NCBI RefSeq assembly: GCF_900104725.1
Contig: NZ_LT629758.1
Location: 1,364,001 to 1,428,000, forward strand
Reading direction: 5' to 3'
DNA length: 64,000 nucleotides
Origin: Actinoplanes derwentensis
GTDB taxonomy: Bacteria > Actinomycetota > Actinomycetes > Mycobacteriales > Micromonosporaceae
The notes under the pieces were generated by a model. That model ran no database searches, was not told the origin of the DNA, and saw only the letters and a list, made by a program, of their open reading frames with translations. The stretch's first letter is position 1. Each line of letters opens with the position of its first letter. The position numbers were made by a program, and so were the translations under genes. Of this stretch, positions 1 to 8,214 are shown in pieces.

Positions 1-2
1 GT

Positions 3-815
3 GGCGGGGACACACTCAACTACAAGAACGGGTCGGCATACACGCTCGCGCAGGTGTTCACCCTGGCCTGGCCGTACGGCGCACCGGACGTCAACTCCGG
101 CTACGAGTTCACCGACCACGACGCCGGGCCGCCCGGCAACGGCACGGTCAGCGCCTGCTACGCCGACGGCTGGAAATGCCAGCACGCGTGGCGGCAGATC
201 GGCAACATGGTCGGATTCCGCAACACCGTCGCCGGTACGGCCGTCACGAACTGGTGGAGCAACGGAGCCGACCAGATCGCCTTCGGGCGCGGCAGCAAGG
301 GCTACGTCGCGATCAACCACGAGGGCAGTTCGCTGACTCGGACCTTCCAGACGTCACTGCCCGCCGGAACCTACTGCGACGTGCAGCACGGCGACCCGAC
401 CGCGTCCGGCGGCTGCACCGGCACCAGCTACACGGTCAACGCCTCCGGTCAGTTCACCGCCACCATCGGAGCGGGCGACGCGGTCGCGATCTACGTCGGC
501 GCCAGCGGAGGGACCACCACACCGGTGACCGGCACCGGCTTCAACGTGACCGCCACGACGACACTCGGGCAGAACATCTTCGTCACCGGCAACCAGGCAG
601 CGCTCGGCAACTGGGCACCGGCCAGTGCTGTCGCGCTGTCATCGGCCACCTATCCGGTGTGGAAGGGGACCGTCTCACTGCCCGCCGGAACCGTGTTCGA
701 GTACAAGTACCTCCGCAAGAACAGCGACGGCACCGTGACCTGGGAATCCGGCGCCAACCGGACCGCCACCGTCCCGGCCGGCGGCCAGCTCACCCTCACC
801 GACACCTGGCGCTAG
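3..815 (+). CDS. Alpha-amylase C-terminal part with CBM20 starch-binding domain (5' partial)
   Basis: The frame is open from the first bases, so the catalytic N-terminus lies outside the window. The first 160 or so visible residues match the end of a GH13 alpha-amylase: the stretch [16 protein letters not shown], a Cys-containing loop and the all-beta C domain. The last 95 residues are a CBM20 starch-binding domain with the usual [22 protein letters not shown] and [11 protein letters not shown] segments, ending TDTWR. Such enzymes are secreted and cut alpha-1,4 bonds in starch, with CBM20 binding granules. The reading frame and family are clear. The true start and signal peptide cannot be seen. 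Confidence 0.93.
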   Translation, partial: GGDTLNYKNGSAYTLAQVFTLAWPYGAPDVNSGYEFTDHDAGPPGNGTVSACYADGWKCQHAWRQIGNMVGFRNTVAGTAVTNWWSNGADQIAFGRGSKGYVAINHEGSSLTRTFQTSLPAGTYCDVQHGDPTASGGCTGTSYTVNASGQFTATIGAGDAVAIYVGASGGTTTPVTGTGFNVTATTTLGQNIFVTGNQAALGNWAPASAVALSSATYPVWKGTVSLPAGTVFEYKYLRKNSDGTVTWESGANRTATVPAGGQLTLTDTWR

Positions 816-847
816 GCGGCTAGGGCTGGCGCTGCGCGGCTGGGCGG

Positions 848-1666
848 CTAGGCGGCAGCCAGAAACCGGCGGCGGGCCCGCGAATACGCCACCCGCAGCA
901 GATAGGCAGTCACCTCGTCCGGCGTGGGCCGGCGGTCCGGGTCCTTGTGCAGCAGCGCCAGCAGCAGCGCAGTCAGCGGCCCGGACCGCCGCGTCCGGTC
1001 GGGCGGGTCGGCGAGCAGCGCCCGCAACACCGCCCCGCCGTCGCCCCGGGTGAACGGTGGCCGGCCCTCAGCCGTGAAATACAGCGTCGCCCCGAACGAC
1101 CACAGGTCGCCGGCAACCCCCGACTCCTGTGCCAGCAGGCGTTCCGGGGCGATGTAATCGGGCGACCCGAACCGCGGATCCGGGGCGTCGGCACCGATCG
1201 CGGCCAGCCCGAAATCACCGAGCACCACCCGGCCGTCCGCGGCGATCAGCACGTTGTCCGGCTTCACATCCCGGTGCACCACCCCGGCGGCGTGGGCGGC
1301 CCGCAGCGCGGCCAGCACCTCCAGCCCGAGCCGGGCGGTTTCCGCCGGTGACGACGGCCCGTCCGCCCGAACCACCTGATGCAGCGACCGAGACGGCACG
1401 TACTCCATCACGATCCACGAACGCCCACCGGCGACGAGCACGTCATACACCTTGATCAGCCCCGGATGGTTGAGCCGAGCGCCGGCCCGAGCCTCCCGCG
1501 CCGCACGGGTCTCCCGATCCGCACAGGTCTCCTGATCCGTCACCGGCAGTTCCTTGACCGCGACCGTACGCCCGAGCAGCATGTCCTCGGCCCGCCAGAC
1601 CCGGCCCATGCCACCCGCGCCTATCAGCTCGGCCAGCCGGTACCGCCCAGTCAGATACTCGGCCAT
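848..1666 (-). CDS. Soluble Ser/Thr protein kinase (PknB-like kinase domain only)
   Basis: A 272-residue Hanks-type kinase that phosphorylates Ser/Thr in the cytoplasm. All key motifs are present: glycine loop GAGGMG at about 16-21, ATP lysine K38 in VAVKEL, HRDVKPDN at 131-138, DFG at 151-153 and APE at 173-175. It stops soon after the kinase fold. There is no membrane helix, PASTA or other sensor domain, so it is not a standard PknB receptor. The ATG at 1666 was chosen because the kinase fold begins at once after it. A GTG at 1696 would add ten residues. The gene stands alone between converging neighbours, and its substrates are unknown. Confidence 0.9.
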   Translation of the reverse strand: MAEYLTGRYRLAELIGAGGMGRVWRAEDMLLGRTVAVKELPVTDQETCADRETRAAREARAGARLNHPGLIKVYDVLVAGGRSWIVMEYVPSRSLHQVVRADGPSSPAETARLGLEVLAALRAAHAAGVVHRDVKPDNVLIAADGRVVLGDFGLAAIGADAPDPRFGSPDYIAPERLLAQESGVAGDLWSFGATLYFTAEGRPPFTRGDGGAVLRALLADPPDRTRRSGPLTALLLALLHKDPDRRPTPDEVTAYLLRVAYSRARRRFLAAA

Positions 1667-1870
1667 CTCCGCACCCCGATCCTCCGTGGTCGTCACCGGA
1701 GATTCGGAGCCAAGGCGCGGTCGGATGGCCGCGAATCAAATCATTTTCACTTCCGCACCGAGAGAGTTCACCGAGGCGACCGCGCCCGCCGCCCGTTCCA
1801 ACTCGCGAACTGGTTTCCGCTCCGCTGGCCCGCTGGCCCGCTGGCCCGGCGGCACGATCCGGGTCGTTGC

Positions 1871-2716
1871 TCACCCGGCCAGGAGGCGGATCGGCTGCGG
1901 GCGTAGGCGGTCGAGTGCCCTCTCCGTTGCGGTGTCCGCGGCCAAGTGGACGACCAGCCGCTGGTCGTCACCGGCAGGTAGGTCCAGCACCTCGTAGAGC
2001 AGCCGCAACTCGCCCGCCGAAGGATGTGACAGCCGGAGAGAACCGTTGGGATCTGCCAGACCGGGGACCGTTTCGACCCGTCGGGTGAAGACCTCACCCG
2101 CTGTCAGGGCCAGCTCGTCGGCCAGCGCCGCGATGTGTGGATCGGCCCGGAACGACCCCTGCTTCAGTGCTGCCACCTCCTCATCGGCGACCCGCTCCCA
2201 GTCGGGATAGGCCTTGCGGGCCCGCTCGTCGGTGAGAACGAACCGGGTCAGATTCGGCCGGGCCGGCTCCAGCAACCCGATCGGTCCCATCAACCTCTCG
2301 TAGGCCGCGGTGTAGGCCAAGACGTCGCCCAGCCTGTTCAACAGCACCGCCGGTGCGGGATCCAACTGCTCGACGACCGCCCGGACCGTCGGCCGCACCG
2401 TGTGCGCGGGACGCCGGGCGCCCAGGCAGCTGAACCCCGGATCCGCGGCCTTGGTCAGTCGTAACAGGTGGGCGCGCTCATCCGCCGACAGCCGTAGCGC
2501 ATCCGCGAGCGCGGCCAGAATCTGCGGGGACGGCCGCCGATCACGACCCTGCTCCAGCCGGGTCACATACTCCACACTCACCCGGGCGAGTGCCGCGACC
2601 TCGGATCTCAGCAGACCCGTGGCGCGCCGGCGTGGGGCGACTGGCAGCCCGACCTCAGCCGGGGTGATCGCCGCACGGCGGGTCCGCAGGAAGAGTCCGA
2701 GTTCGTTGTCGCTCAC
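1871..2716 (-). CDS. XRE-family regulator with MmyB-like ligand-binding domain
   Basis: A 281-residue DNA-binding protein. Residues about 5-70 form the XRE helix-turn-helix (LRSEVAALARVSVEYVTRLEQGRD). Residues about 95-275 match the MmyB-like ligand-binding domain seen in many actinobacterial regulators of this size (LDPAPAVLLNRLGDVLAYTAA, SAGELRLLYEVLDLPAGDDQ). The GTG start at 2716 gives the usual MSDNELGLFLRTRR N-terminus. It is divergent from an LLM oxidoreductase starting at 2817. Regulators of this type often control such a neighbouring redox gene, but here that is inference. Confidence 0.9.
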   Translation of the reverse strand: MSDNELGLFLRTRRAAITPAEVGLPVAPRRRATGLLRSEVAALARVSVEYVTRLEQGRDRRPSPQILAALADALRLSADERAHLLRLTKAADPGFSCLGARRPAHTVRPTVRAVVEQLDPAPAVLLNRLGDVLAYTAAYERLMGPIGLLEPARPNLTRFVLTDERARKAYPDWERVADEEVAALKQGSFRADPHIAALADELALTAGEVFTRRVETVPGLADPNGSLRLSHPSAGELRLLYEVLDLPAGDDQRLVVHLAADTATERALDRLRPQPIRLLAG

Positions 2717-2816
2717 CCTCCGAACGTAGCAACGCGACCGCCCGCGAAGGTGTCCCTGTTGGTACCACTAAAACCCCGGCCTCCTACACCACCGTTTCCC
2801 GGAGCAGGATTTAGCC

Positions 2817-3767
2817 ATGACCACGAGAACAGTCTTCGGATTCGGGGCGCACAGTGGGATCGGCGAGGCATCCGAGCTTCTGCGCCTCGCCCACCTCGCC
2901 GACCGGGCCGGGCTCGATGTCCTCTCGCTGTCGGACCATCCCTACCTCGGTGCCCGGCTGGACGCCTATGCCGCGATCGCGTTCGTCCTCGGCCGTACCG
3001 AGCGGCTCACGACCCTCGTCAACGTCACCAATGTGCCCACTCGCCCCGCCCCGATGCTGGCGCGGACGGTGACGTCACTGTCCGCGCTCTCCGGCGGCCG
3101 TGTCGTGCTCGGCATGGGTGCCGGCGGCCGATGGGACCGCATCGCCGACATGGGTGTGCCACGGCTGTCACCCGGCGACGCCGTGGACGCGTTCGAGGAG
3201 GCGATCGTCCTGATCCGCGAGCTGTCCGGCGGCGGCCCACCGGTCACCCACCACGGCAGGCACTATCGGGTGGACGGCATCGAGCCCGCGCCGGTGCCCG
3301 CCCCCGACGTGTGGACCGGCTCGGTCGGCCCGCGATCACTGGCCGCGACGGGCCGGGTCGCCGACGGCTGGATTCCCGGCCATGCCGCCGACTGGCTCAG
3401 CGAGCGATACCGAGAGTCACGGCCGGTCATCGACGAGGCAGCGGTCGCGGTGGGCCGTGACCCGGCGGAGATCCGCGACGTGTTCAACGTTCCCGCCCGC
3501 ATCACCGACCAGCCTCTGAGCGCGCCACGAGACCGCGAGGGGCGATGGCTCGGAGGGTCACCGGCACAGTGGATCGAGGAACTGACCACCGCGGTCATCG
3601 ACCATGGTGCGGCCGGGTTCATCCTGTTCGCTCCGGACGGCGGCACACCCGACAGCACCACGCTCAGCCGGTGGGCGTCGGAGGTCGTCCCGGAAGTGCG
3701 GGAGGCGACAGCCGCACATCGCGGCCCCACGATTCCGTCGACTACGCCCGCTCCCGGCCATGACTGA
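2817..3767 (+). CDS. LLM-class flavin/F420-dependent oxidoreductase
   Basis: A 316-residue luciferase-like TIM-barrel protein. The N-terminal part (LRLAHLADRAGLDVLSLSDHPYLG), the ARTVTSLSALSGGRVVLGMGAGG segment and WTGSVGPRSLAATGRVADGWIPG are typical of F420- or FMN-dependent LLM oxidoreductases. The ATG at 2817 follows a GGAG about 12 nt upstream. It is divergent from the XRE regulator, with 100 bp between them. The substrate cannot be read from the sequence. The last 20 or so residues are low-complexity (TIPSTTPAPGHD) and run into a repeat-rich spacer, so the C-terminus may be an altered tail. Confidence 0.88.
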   Translation: MTTRTVFGFGAHSGIGEASELLRLAHLADRAGLDVLSLSDHPYLGARLDAYAAIAFVLGRTERLTTLVNVTNVPTRPAPMLARTVTSLSALSGGRVVLGMGAGGRWDRIADMGVPRLSPGDAVDAFEEAIVLIRELSGGGPPVTHHGRHYRVDGIEPAPVPAPDVWTGSVGPRSLAATGRVADGWIPGHAADWLSERYRESRPVIDEAAVAVGRDPAEIRDVFNVPARITDQPLSAPRDREGRWLGGSPAQWIEELTTAVIDHGAAGFILFAPDGGTPDSTTLSRWASEVVPEVREATAAHRGPTIPSTTPAPGHD

Positions 3768-3931
3768 CCCGGCTACTTCCTCGGCCGGCGAGTCACAGCT
3801 GAACTGGTCGTTTCCTCGACCGGAACGGTCATGGCCGACCCGGCTGCTTCCTCGGCCGGCGAGTCATGGAAGACCCGGCCGGTTCCTCGACGGGGGGAGC
3901 ATGACTGACCCGGCCGGTTCCTCCGCTGGCG
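3765..3931. repeat. Imperfect short repeats between LLM and LysR genes
   Basis: Four diverged copies of a unit reading roughly GACCCGGCTGCTTCCTCGGC begin at about 3765, 3836, 3871 and 3906, with a weaker trace near 3801-3823. The first two copies share the tail CGGCCGGCGAGTCA. The first copy overlaps the stop codon of the LLM gene. No gene or terminator explains them, and they look like old local duplications. Confidence 0.6.
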
Positions 3932-3956
3932 CCGGCGGGTCCGGTTCGTCTGACGG

Positions 3957-4042
3957 GTGGATCCGGTTGCCGGGAGTCCGGAGCAGGTTCATCCGACGGG
4001 CGGATCCGGTTGTCCGGGGACGGTCCGGAGCAGGTTCAGCAG
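3957..4042. repeat. Tandem duplication spanning the 3' end of the LysR gene
   Basis: On the plus strand the block GGATCCGGTTG..GAGTCCGGAGCAGGTTCA (from about 3959) is repeated as GGATCCGGTTG..ACGGTCCGGAGCAGGTTCA (from about 4003). Read on the minus strand, the second of these encodes the last LysR residues and the first is a non-coding copy just beyond the stop. Unit length is about 43 bp with a few differences, which fits a slippage or unequal-exchange duplication of the gene end. Confidence 0.7.
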
Positions 4043-4915
4043 CAGGGTCAATGGTGGCCAGCCGGTCCGGCCGGCCCGCACGACGGCATAGGTCCGCAGG
4101 ACCGGGGAGGGATCTTTCAACGGCAGCAGCCGTACGCCGGGCCGGGTCTCCTGGTCGGCGGGGAGCAGCCCGACCCCGAGACCGGCCACGATCAGGTCCT
4201 GCAGCAGCGCCAGGCTGTCCGCCCGGTGCGTGATCAGCGGATCGAAACCGGCCATCGACGCGATCGTCCGCACCACCTGCTCGTCGGCGGCGCCGCGCGA
4301 GTTCACGATCCAGTCGTGATCGCGGTAACGCGCGAACACCTCCGGGGCTGCTACGTCCGTCCACGGATCGGCGGCCGGCACTCCCAAGGCCCAATCGGCG
4401 GACCACAGCGACCGTACGTCGACAGTCCGGTCCAGCGGGGCCGGGGCCAGGTTGAAGTCGTAGGTCAGGGCCAGGTCGATGCCGTCCGCGGCGAGCAGCG
4501 ACAGGGCCTCGGCCGGCTCGTGTTCGTGAATGTGGACTCGGACACCCGGATGGTCGACGGCCAGCCGGGCCACGATCGGCATCAGGGATCGCCGGATCAC
4601 CGTCCCGAAGCCGGCGACTCGCAGCGTCCCGGCGGGTTCCGCCGACGGATCCAGATCGAGGCGCGCCGCCTCCAGCGCGGCCAGGATCGTCACCGCGTGC
4701 CCGGCCAGCCGGCGCCCGGCTGGGGTCAGCCGCACCCGACGGCCCTCCGGTTCGATCAGTGGTGTGCCAGCCTCCCGTGCCAGCGCCGCGATCTGTTGCG
4801 ACACGGTCGACGTGGTGGTGTGCGTCTCCTCGGCGACCGCCCGCATCGACCCCAGACGCGACAGCAGCAGCAGAGTCTCCAGACGGCGTGCGTCCATGCT
4901 TTGATTGTCAAGCAA
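3989..4915 (-). CDS. LysR-family transcriptional regulator
   Basis: A 308-residue LTTR. The winged HTH lies at residues 7-65 ([18 protein letters not shown] then [17 protein letters not shown]), followed by a periplasmic-binding-like effector domain ([30 protein letters not shown]). The first ATG is at 4915; ATG 4897 (MDARRLETL) is equally plausible. It is divergent from an EamA exporter, the common arrangement in which an LTTR controls the adjacent transporter. The final codons ([16 protein letters not shown]) are duplicated just after the stop codon; see the repeat entry. Confidence 0.9.
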   Translation of the reverse strand: MLDNQSMDARRLETLLLLSRLGSMRAVAEETHTTTSTVSQQIAALAREAGTPLIEPEGRRVRLTPAGRRLAGHAVTILAALEAARLDLDPSAEPAGTLRVAGFGTVIRRSLMPIVARLAVDHPGVRVHIHEHEPAEALSLLAADGIDLALTYDFNLAPAPLDRTVDVRSLWSADWALGVPAADPWTDVAAPEVFARYRDHDWIVNSRGAADEQVVRTIASMAGFDPLITHRADSLALLQDLIVAGLGVGLLPADQETRPGVRLLPLKDPSPVLRTYAVVRAGRTGWPPLTLLLNLLRTVPGQPDPPVG

Positions 4916-4980
4916 TCATGAACGGTATGTCCAGCATCATCACGTGGACACGAACAGTTGCCGGGGTTTCTACTGGCGGC

Positions 4981-5841
4981 ATGTCGTTGACCGCCGCACC
5001 CCGCCGCACCACCGCCCGGACCGGAGCAGCTCTCGCCGTCGCCGCCATGACCTGCGTGCAACTCGGCCTCGCCGTCTCGGTCGGTCTCGCGGATCAGATC
5101 GGCGCCTTCGGTACCGCCTGGCTCCGGCTGGCCTGGGCGGGCATCATCCTGTTCCTGCTGGTCCGGCCACGGCTGCCCGAGTTCAGCCGGGCCAACCTGC
5201 AGGCAGTCGTCGCCCTCGGGGTGGTCACCGGGGCGATGACCATGCTCTTCATGTCCGCGGTGGCCCGCCTTCCGCTGGGCACGGCGAGCGCCCTGGAGTT
5301 CCTGGGCCCGCTCGGGGTGGCGGTGTTCCGGGGCCGCACCCTGCGGTGGCCGCTGCTGGCCGCAGTCGGTGTGCTGCTGCTGACCTCACCGTGGCACGGC
5401 GGCACGGACCTGGTCGGTGTCGCCTTCGCCCTCGGCGCGGCCCTCTGCTGGGCCGCGTACATCCTGCTCACCCAGCGGGTCGGCGACGAGAGCACCGGCA
5501 TCCGCGGCCTGGCGATCTCGATGCCGGTGGCCGGTCTGACCGCGACGGCGGGCCTGGCCCTGTTCGGTGGCCCGCAGGCCTTCACTCTGATGACTCCGGA
5601 GATCCTGGTCTTCGGGCTGTTGCTGGCCGTGCTGCTGCCGGTGATCCCGTTCGTGCTGGAGTTCCTGGCACTGCGCCGCCTGACGACCGCTGCCTTCGGC
5701 ACATTGATGAGCCTGGAACCCGCTATCGCCGTCGTGATCGGCTTCCTGCTGCTGCACCAGGTTCCCGGCTGGGCGGCACTGGCCGGTATCGCCCTGGTCG
5801 TCACCGCGGGAATCGGCGCCGAACGCTCCGGCGCCCGATGA
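4981..5841 (+). CDS. EamA/RhtA-like DMT-family exporter
   Basis: A 286-residue inner-membrane protein with about ten hydrophobic helices and two EamA repeats ([57 protein letters not shown]). The pattern is that of the RhtA group, which exports threonine, homoserine and similar metabolites. The ATG at 4981 was chosen because the protein then begins in the usual place before helix 1. In-frame ATGs at 4918 and 4927 would add an unlikely hydrophilic leader. It is divergent from the LysR gene at 4915, its probable regulator (inference). Confidence 0.9.
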   Translation: MSLTAAPRRTTARTGAALAVAAMTCVQLGLAVSVGLADQIGAFGTAWLRLAWAGIILFLLVRPRLPEFSRANLQAVVALGVVTGAMTMLFMSAVARLPLGTASALEFLGPLGVAVFRGRTLRWPLLAAVGVLLLTSPWHGGTDLVGVAFALGAALCWAAYILLTQRVGDESTGIRGLAISMPVAGLTATAGLALFGGPQAFTLMTPEILVFGLLLAVLLPVIPFVLEFLALRRLTTAAFGTLMSLEPAIAVVIGFLLLHQVPGWAALAGIALVVTAGIGAERSGAR

Positions 5842-5956
5842 GTCGGTAGCCGGGTGGCGCGGCGCCCGGTGATCCGGTGCTCCGGTAAATCGGTGGCGGG
5901 AGCCGGGCCGGGGCTGTTTGAATGGGCGCGATCATCGAGCAGAAAGGAGGACCGCG

Positions 5957-6004
5957 ATGTTCCGCACGTACACCGCGCTCTCCTCCGTCCCGGTTCTCGG
6001 CTGA
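5957..6004 (+). CDS. 15-codon leader mini-ORF upstream of GNAT gene
   Basis: ATG at 5957 is preceded by AAAGGAGG with ideal spacing, the best ribosome binding site in this area. The frame reads MFRTYTALSSVPVLG and stops at TGA 6002-6004. The acetyltransferase gene starts at a weak TTG 47 nt later. The layout suggests a translated leader that couples to or tunes the downstream gene. No clear attenuator hairpin is seen between them, so mechanism and function are inference. Confidence 0.5.
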   Translation: MFRTYTALSSVPVLG

Positions 6005-6051
6005 CCCAGCCGTCCGGGCGTGGAGTGGGCGCATCTCTACCGGAGAACGCC

Positions 6052-6939
6052 TTGACACCCTTGACCATCCGTCCCGCCGTCATGCCCGACGACCTGGACA
6101 CCTTCAACTCCTTCTCGTACGTCCTGAACGCCGAGATCGCGAAAGACCTCGCCGCGGGGCGCCGCCGGCCCGAGTGGCTGTGGCTCGCCCTGCGCGGTGA
6201 CCAGGTGACCGCCCGGGCCGCCTGGTGGTCGCGTCCCGGTGACGAACACCCCCTCGTCATGGACATCCTCGACGTCGCCGACGGGCACTTCGCCGACGGC
6301 GTGAGCCTCGTCCGGGCGGCTCTGCCCACACCGGCCCCGGAGTTCACCCGCTTCGTCGCCCCGGACTGGCAGCGTTCCGGTGATGACACCTGGATGCGGG
6401 TCCTGGAGGAGTGCGGGGCGAAACTGTTCGTCGAGCGCCTGCGCCTGCACTGGGAACCCGGCACCCCGATCGCCGAGCCGTCCGGGCGGCTCGCCTTCCG
6501 TGCGCCCCGTGACGCGGACGAGCTGATCGAGATGATGACACTCGTGCTCGACGGCAGCCTCGACGCGCACAGTCGCGACGACCTGACCCGGATGAGCCCC
6601 CGGGAGTGCGCCGAGGAGCAGTACCGTTCGGAACTCGAGCGCTACTCCACTCCACGGGACTGGTGGCGGGTCGCCGAACTGCCCGGTGGTGAGCCGGTCG
6701 GGTTCGTCATTCCGGCGCACAACGGCTACAACCCGATCATCGCCTACATCGCGGTGCTGCCCGGTCATCGTGGCCGCGGGCTCGTCGACGACATCCTGGC
6801 CGAGGGCGTCCGGGTGCTGGCCGGTCAGGGCGTGCCCCGGATCCGGGCGGCCACCGACGTCGGCAACGTGCCGATGGCCGCGGCCTTCGCTCGTGCCGGC
6901 TTCCGCACGTTCGAGCGCCAGGTCGACCTGACCTGGTGA
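6052..6939 (+). CDS. GNAT-family N-acetyltransferase
   Basis: A 295-residue acetyltransferase. The C-terminal third has the GNAT acetyl-CoA core: strand YIAVLPGHRGRGLVDDILAEG (P-loop-like RGRG), then ATDVGNVPMAAAFARAGF near the end. The N-terminal half is a degenerate second GNAT lobe, as in about 300-residue double-GNAT proteins. The start is taken as TTG 6052, giving MTPLTIRPAVMPDD, with GGAG 7 nt upstream. The open frame extends further upstream but no better start is seen there. The substrate is unknown. It sits just behind the mini-ORF at 5957. Confidence 0.87.
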   Translation: MTPLTIRPAVMPDDLDTFNSFSYVLNAEIAKDLAAGRRRPEWLWLALRGDQVTARAAWWSRPGDEHPLVMDILDVADGHFADGVSLVRAALPTPAPEFTRFVAPDWQRSGDDTWMRVLEECGAKLFVERLRLHWEPGTPIAEPSGRLAFRAPRDADELIEMMTLVLDGSLDAHSRDDLTRMSPRECAEEQYRSELERYSTPRDWWRVAELPGGEPVGFVIPAHNGYNPIIAYIAVLPGHRGRGLVDDILAEGVRVLAGQGVPRIRAATDVGNVPMAAAFARAGFRTFERQVDLTW

Positions 6940-7075
6940 TCCTCTTCGGTCGGTGACCGGCTCGGTAAAGTCGGTCACCGACTCGACAAAGGGCGGGTCA
7001 CCGACTCGATATATGGGTCGATGCCGGTGATCGACCGGTGTTAAGGTTCCCCCGCTGAAACACAGGGGGGACGTC

Positions 7076-7807
7076 GTGCCGAAACTGAACCAGATCATCG
7101 CCGTGGAGAAGGGCGTCAAGAGCAAGTCCTTTGCGGACTTGAGTGAAGCCCACCACGCCGTGCAGAAGACCGGTCCACTGGCCGGCATCTCCCGGACGTA
7201 CCAGCCGAAGGACGAGGAAGGCGAGCAGCTGCCCGCCGAGTCGACCCGGGTGCAGATCAAGGCCGAGGAGATCCTGCGTGACGTCGCCGGCACCCTCACC
7301 CGCCTGTTCGACGTGACCGCCACCAAGGACTGGACCAACGGCGTGGCCCGTGCCGACGTCGTGGTCGACGGCCGGACGATCGCCGCCCAGGTGCCGGTGA
7401 CCTACCTGCTGTTCCTCGAGAAGCAGCTGGTCGACCTGCACACCTTCGTGAAGAAGCTGCCCGTGCTCGACGCCGCCGAGTCCTGGGTTCGCGACGACTC
7501 CACGGACAGCTGGCGGACCGAGCCGGTGCGCACCAACCGCACCAAGAAGGTGCCGCGCAACCACGTCAAGGCCGAGGCCACCGAGAAGCACCCGGCCCAG
7601 GTCGAGGTGTACTACGAGGACATCACCGTCGGCTATTGGACGACGGTGAAGTTCTCCGGTGCCCTGCCGGCCAAGCGGGTCAACGAGATCCTCGATCGGG
7701 TGCTCGCCCTGCAGACCGCGGTCAAGTTCGCCCGCGAGGAAGCCAACAACACCGAAGTCACCGACCAGCGTGTGGGCGCGGCGTTCTTCGGTTACCTGTT
7801 CGGCTGA
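7076..7807 (+). CDS. Conserved actinobacterial protein of unknown function (DUF7873-like)
   Basis: A 243-residue soluble protein with no signal peptide or membrane helix. It starts at GTG 7076, behind an AGGGGGGA ribosome binding site. It is charged and regular, with N-terminus MPKLNQIIAVEKGVKSKSF, a central QVPVTYLLFLEKQLVDLHTF and C-terminus VGAAFFGYLFG. I recognise it as a strongly conserved actinobacterial family, probably DUF7873 (recalled, not searched), without an assigned function. It lies directly upstream of two tRNA-mimic RNAs on the same strand, with only a pair of hairpins between. A functional link to those RNAs is an untested inference. Confidence 0.85.
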   Translation: MPKLNQIIAVEKGVKSKSFADLSEAHHAVQKTGPLAGISRTYQPKDEEGEQLPAESTRVQIKAEEILRDVAGTLTRLFDVTATKDWTNGVARADVVVDGRTIAAQVPVTYLLFLEKQLVDLHTFVKKLPVLDAAESWVRDDSTDSWRTEPVRTNRTKKVPRNHVKAEATEKHPAQVEVYYEDITVGYWTTVKFSGALPAKRVNEILDRVLALQTAVKFAREEANNTEVTDQRVGAAFFGYLFG

Positions 7808-7820
7808 CCCGCCCATGAGT

Positions 7821-7859
7821 TCCCCCGTGGGAGCGCGGGGGTGCGCCGGGATTCCGGCG
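7821..7859 (+). terminator. Paired hairpins after the DUF7873-like gene
   Basis: Two stems follow the stop codon at 7807: CCCCCG with CGGGGG (about 7822-7841) and CGCCGG-GATT-CCGGCG (7844-7859). There is no T run. They probably end or process the upstream transcript and mark the 5' edge of the first structured RNA. Confidence 0.5.
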
Positions 7860-7860
7860 T

Positions 7861-8004
7861 GAAGCTGACGACTGAAGTTGAAGCTGAATTCCATCGGTGA
7901 CAGTGCGGGTTCGAGTCCCGCCCTCCGCATTTCGTGCGGAGGTAGCCCAACTGGAAGAGGCAGTCGATGATCAAACTCAGACTATCGCTCCAAAGTCAGC
8001 ATTC
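7861..8004 (+). ncRNA. Y RNA-like tRNA mimic 1 (YrlA type, permuted tRNA fold)
   Basis: The parts of a tRNA are present but in permuted order. First comes a T arm, GCGGG-TTCGAGT-CCCGC (7905-7921). The acceptor 3' strand CCTCCGC (7922-7928) is then joined by the 7-nt loop ATTTCGT to the acceptor 5' strand GCGGAGG (7936-7942). A D arm, TAGCCCAACTGGAAGAGGC, follows (7943-7961). In place of an anticodon arm, the two ends pair: 7893-7901 with 7963-7971 (one mismatch), CTGA with TCAG, and an outer stem GAAGCTGAC (7861-7869) with GTCAGC-A-TTC (7995-8004). This is the published architecture of bacterial Y RNAs, which normally partner the Ro60/Rsr protein. Structure was read by eye, and ends are approximate. 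Confidence 0.78.
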
Positions 8005-8013
8005 TCCACTGAT

Positions 8014-8147
8014 CACCAGGTCGACCGAGTGAGGACGAAGACATCGGATGCCGGTTCAAGTCCGGCTCGCCGCGCTTCGAGCGGCGATAGTTTAAAGGCA
8101 AAACCCGATGTCATGATGACTGATCCACACTCTTAAACGTGCTGGTG
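8014..8147 (+). ncRNA. Y RNA-like tRNA mimic 2 (YrlA type, permuted tRNA fold)
   Basis: This has the same plan as the RNA just upstream, with different sequence. The T arm is GCCGG-TTCAAGT-CCGGC (8050-8066). The acceptor strands TCGCCGC (8067-8073) and GCGGCGA (8081-8087) are joined by the 7-nt loop GCTTCGA, then TA and a D arm GTTT-AAAGGCA-AAAC (8090-8104). The ends form a long stem: GACATCG (8040-8046) with CGATGTC (8106-8112), GAGTG-A-GGA (8027-8035) with TCC-A-CACTC (8124-8132), and CACCAG (8014-8019) with CTGGTG (8142-8147). Compensating sequence differences from RNA 1 support a conserved fold. Both acceptor loops contain TTCG at the same place. The Ro-binding site cannot be assigned with confidence. 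Confidence 0.8.
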
Positions 8148-8169
8148 TGTGCAATTCAGTGGCAACCAG

Positions 8170-8200
8170 AAGCCCGGGGATCGGCCATTTCCCCGGGCTT
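8170..8200. terminator. Strong hairpin terminator after the RNA pair
   Basis: AAGCCCGGGG (8170-8179) pairs perfectly with CCCCGGGCTT (8191-8200) around an 11-nt loop. Because the arms are symmetric it can serve both the plus-strand RNAs and the convergent reductase gene ending at 8215. Confidence 0.75.
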
Positions 8201-8214
8201 CGCCATGCCCACGC

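Noticed and set aside
7905..8104. Ordinary tRNA genes, or one tRNA interrupted by an intron (5' half at 7936, 3' half at 8042)
   Set aside because: The acceptor strands that match perfectly are adjacent (7922-7928 with 7936-7942; 8067-8073 with 8081-8087), in the order 3' half then 5' half. Pairing across the two units leaves mismatches, and the interval is too short for a self-splicing intron.
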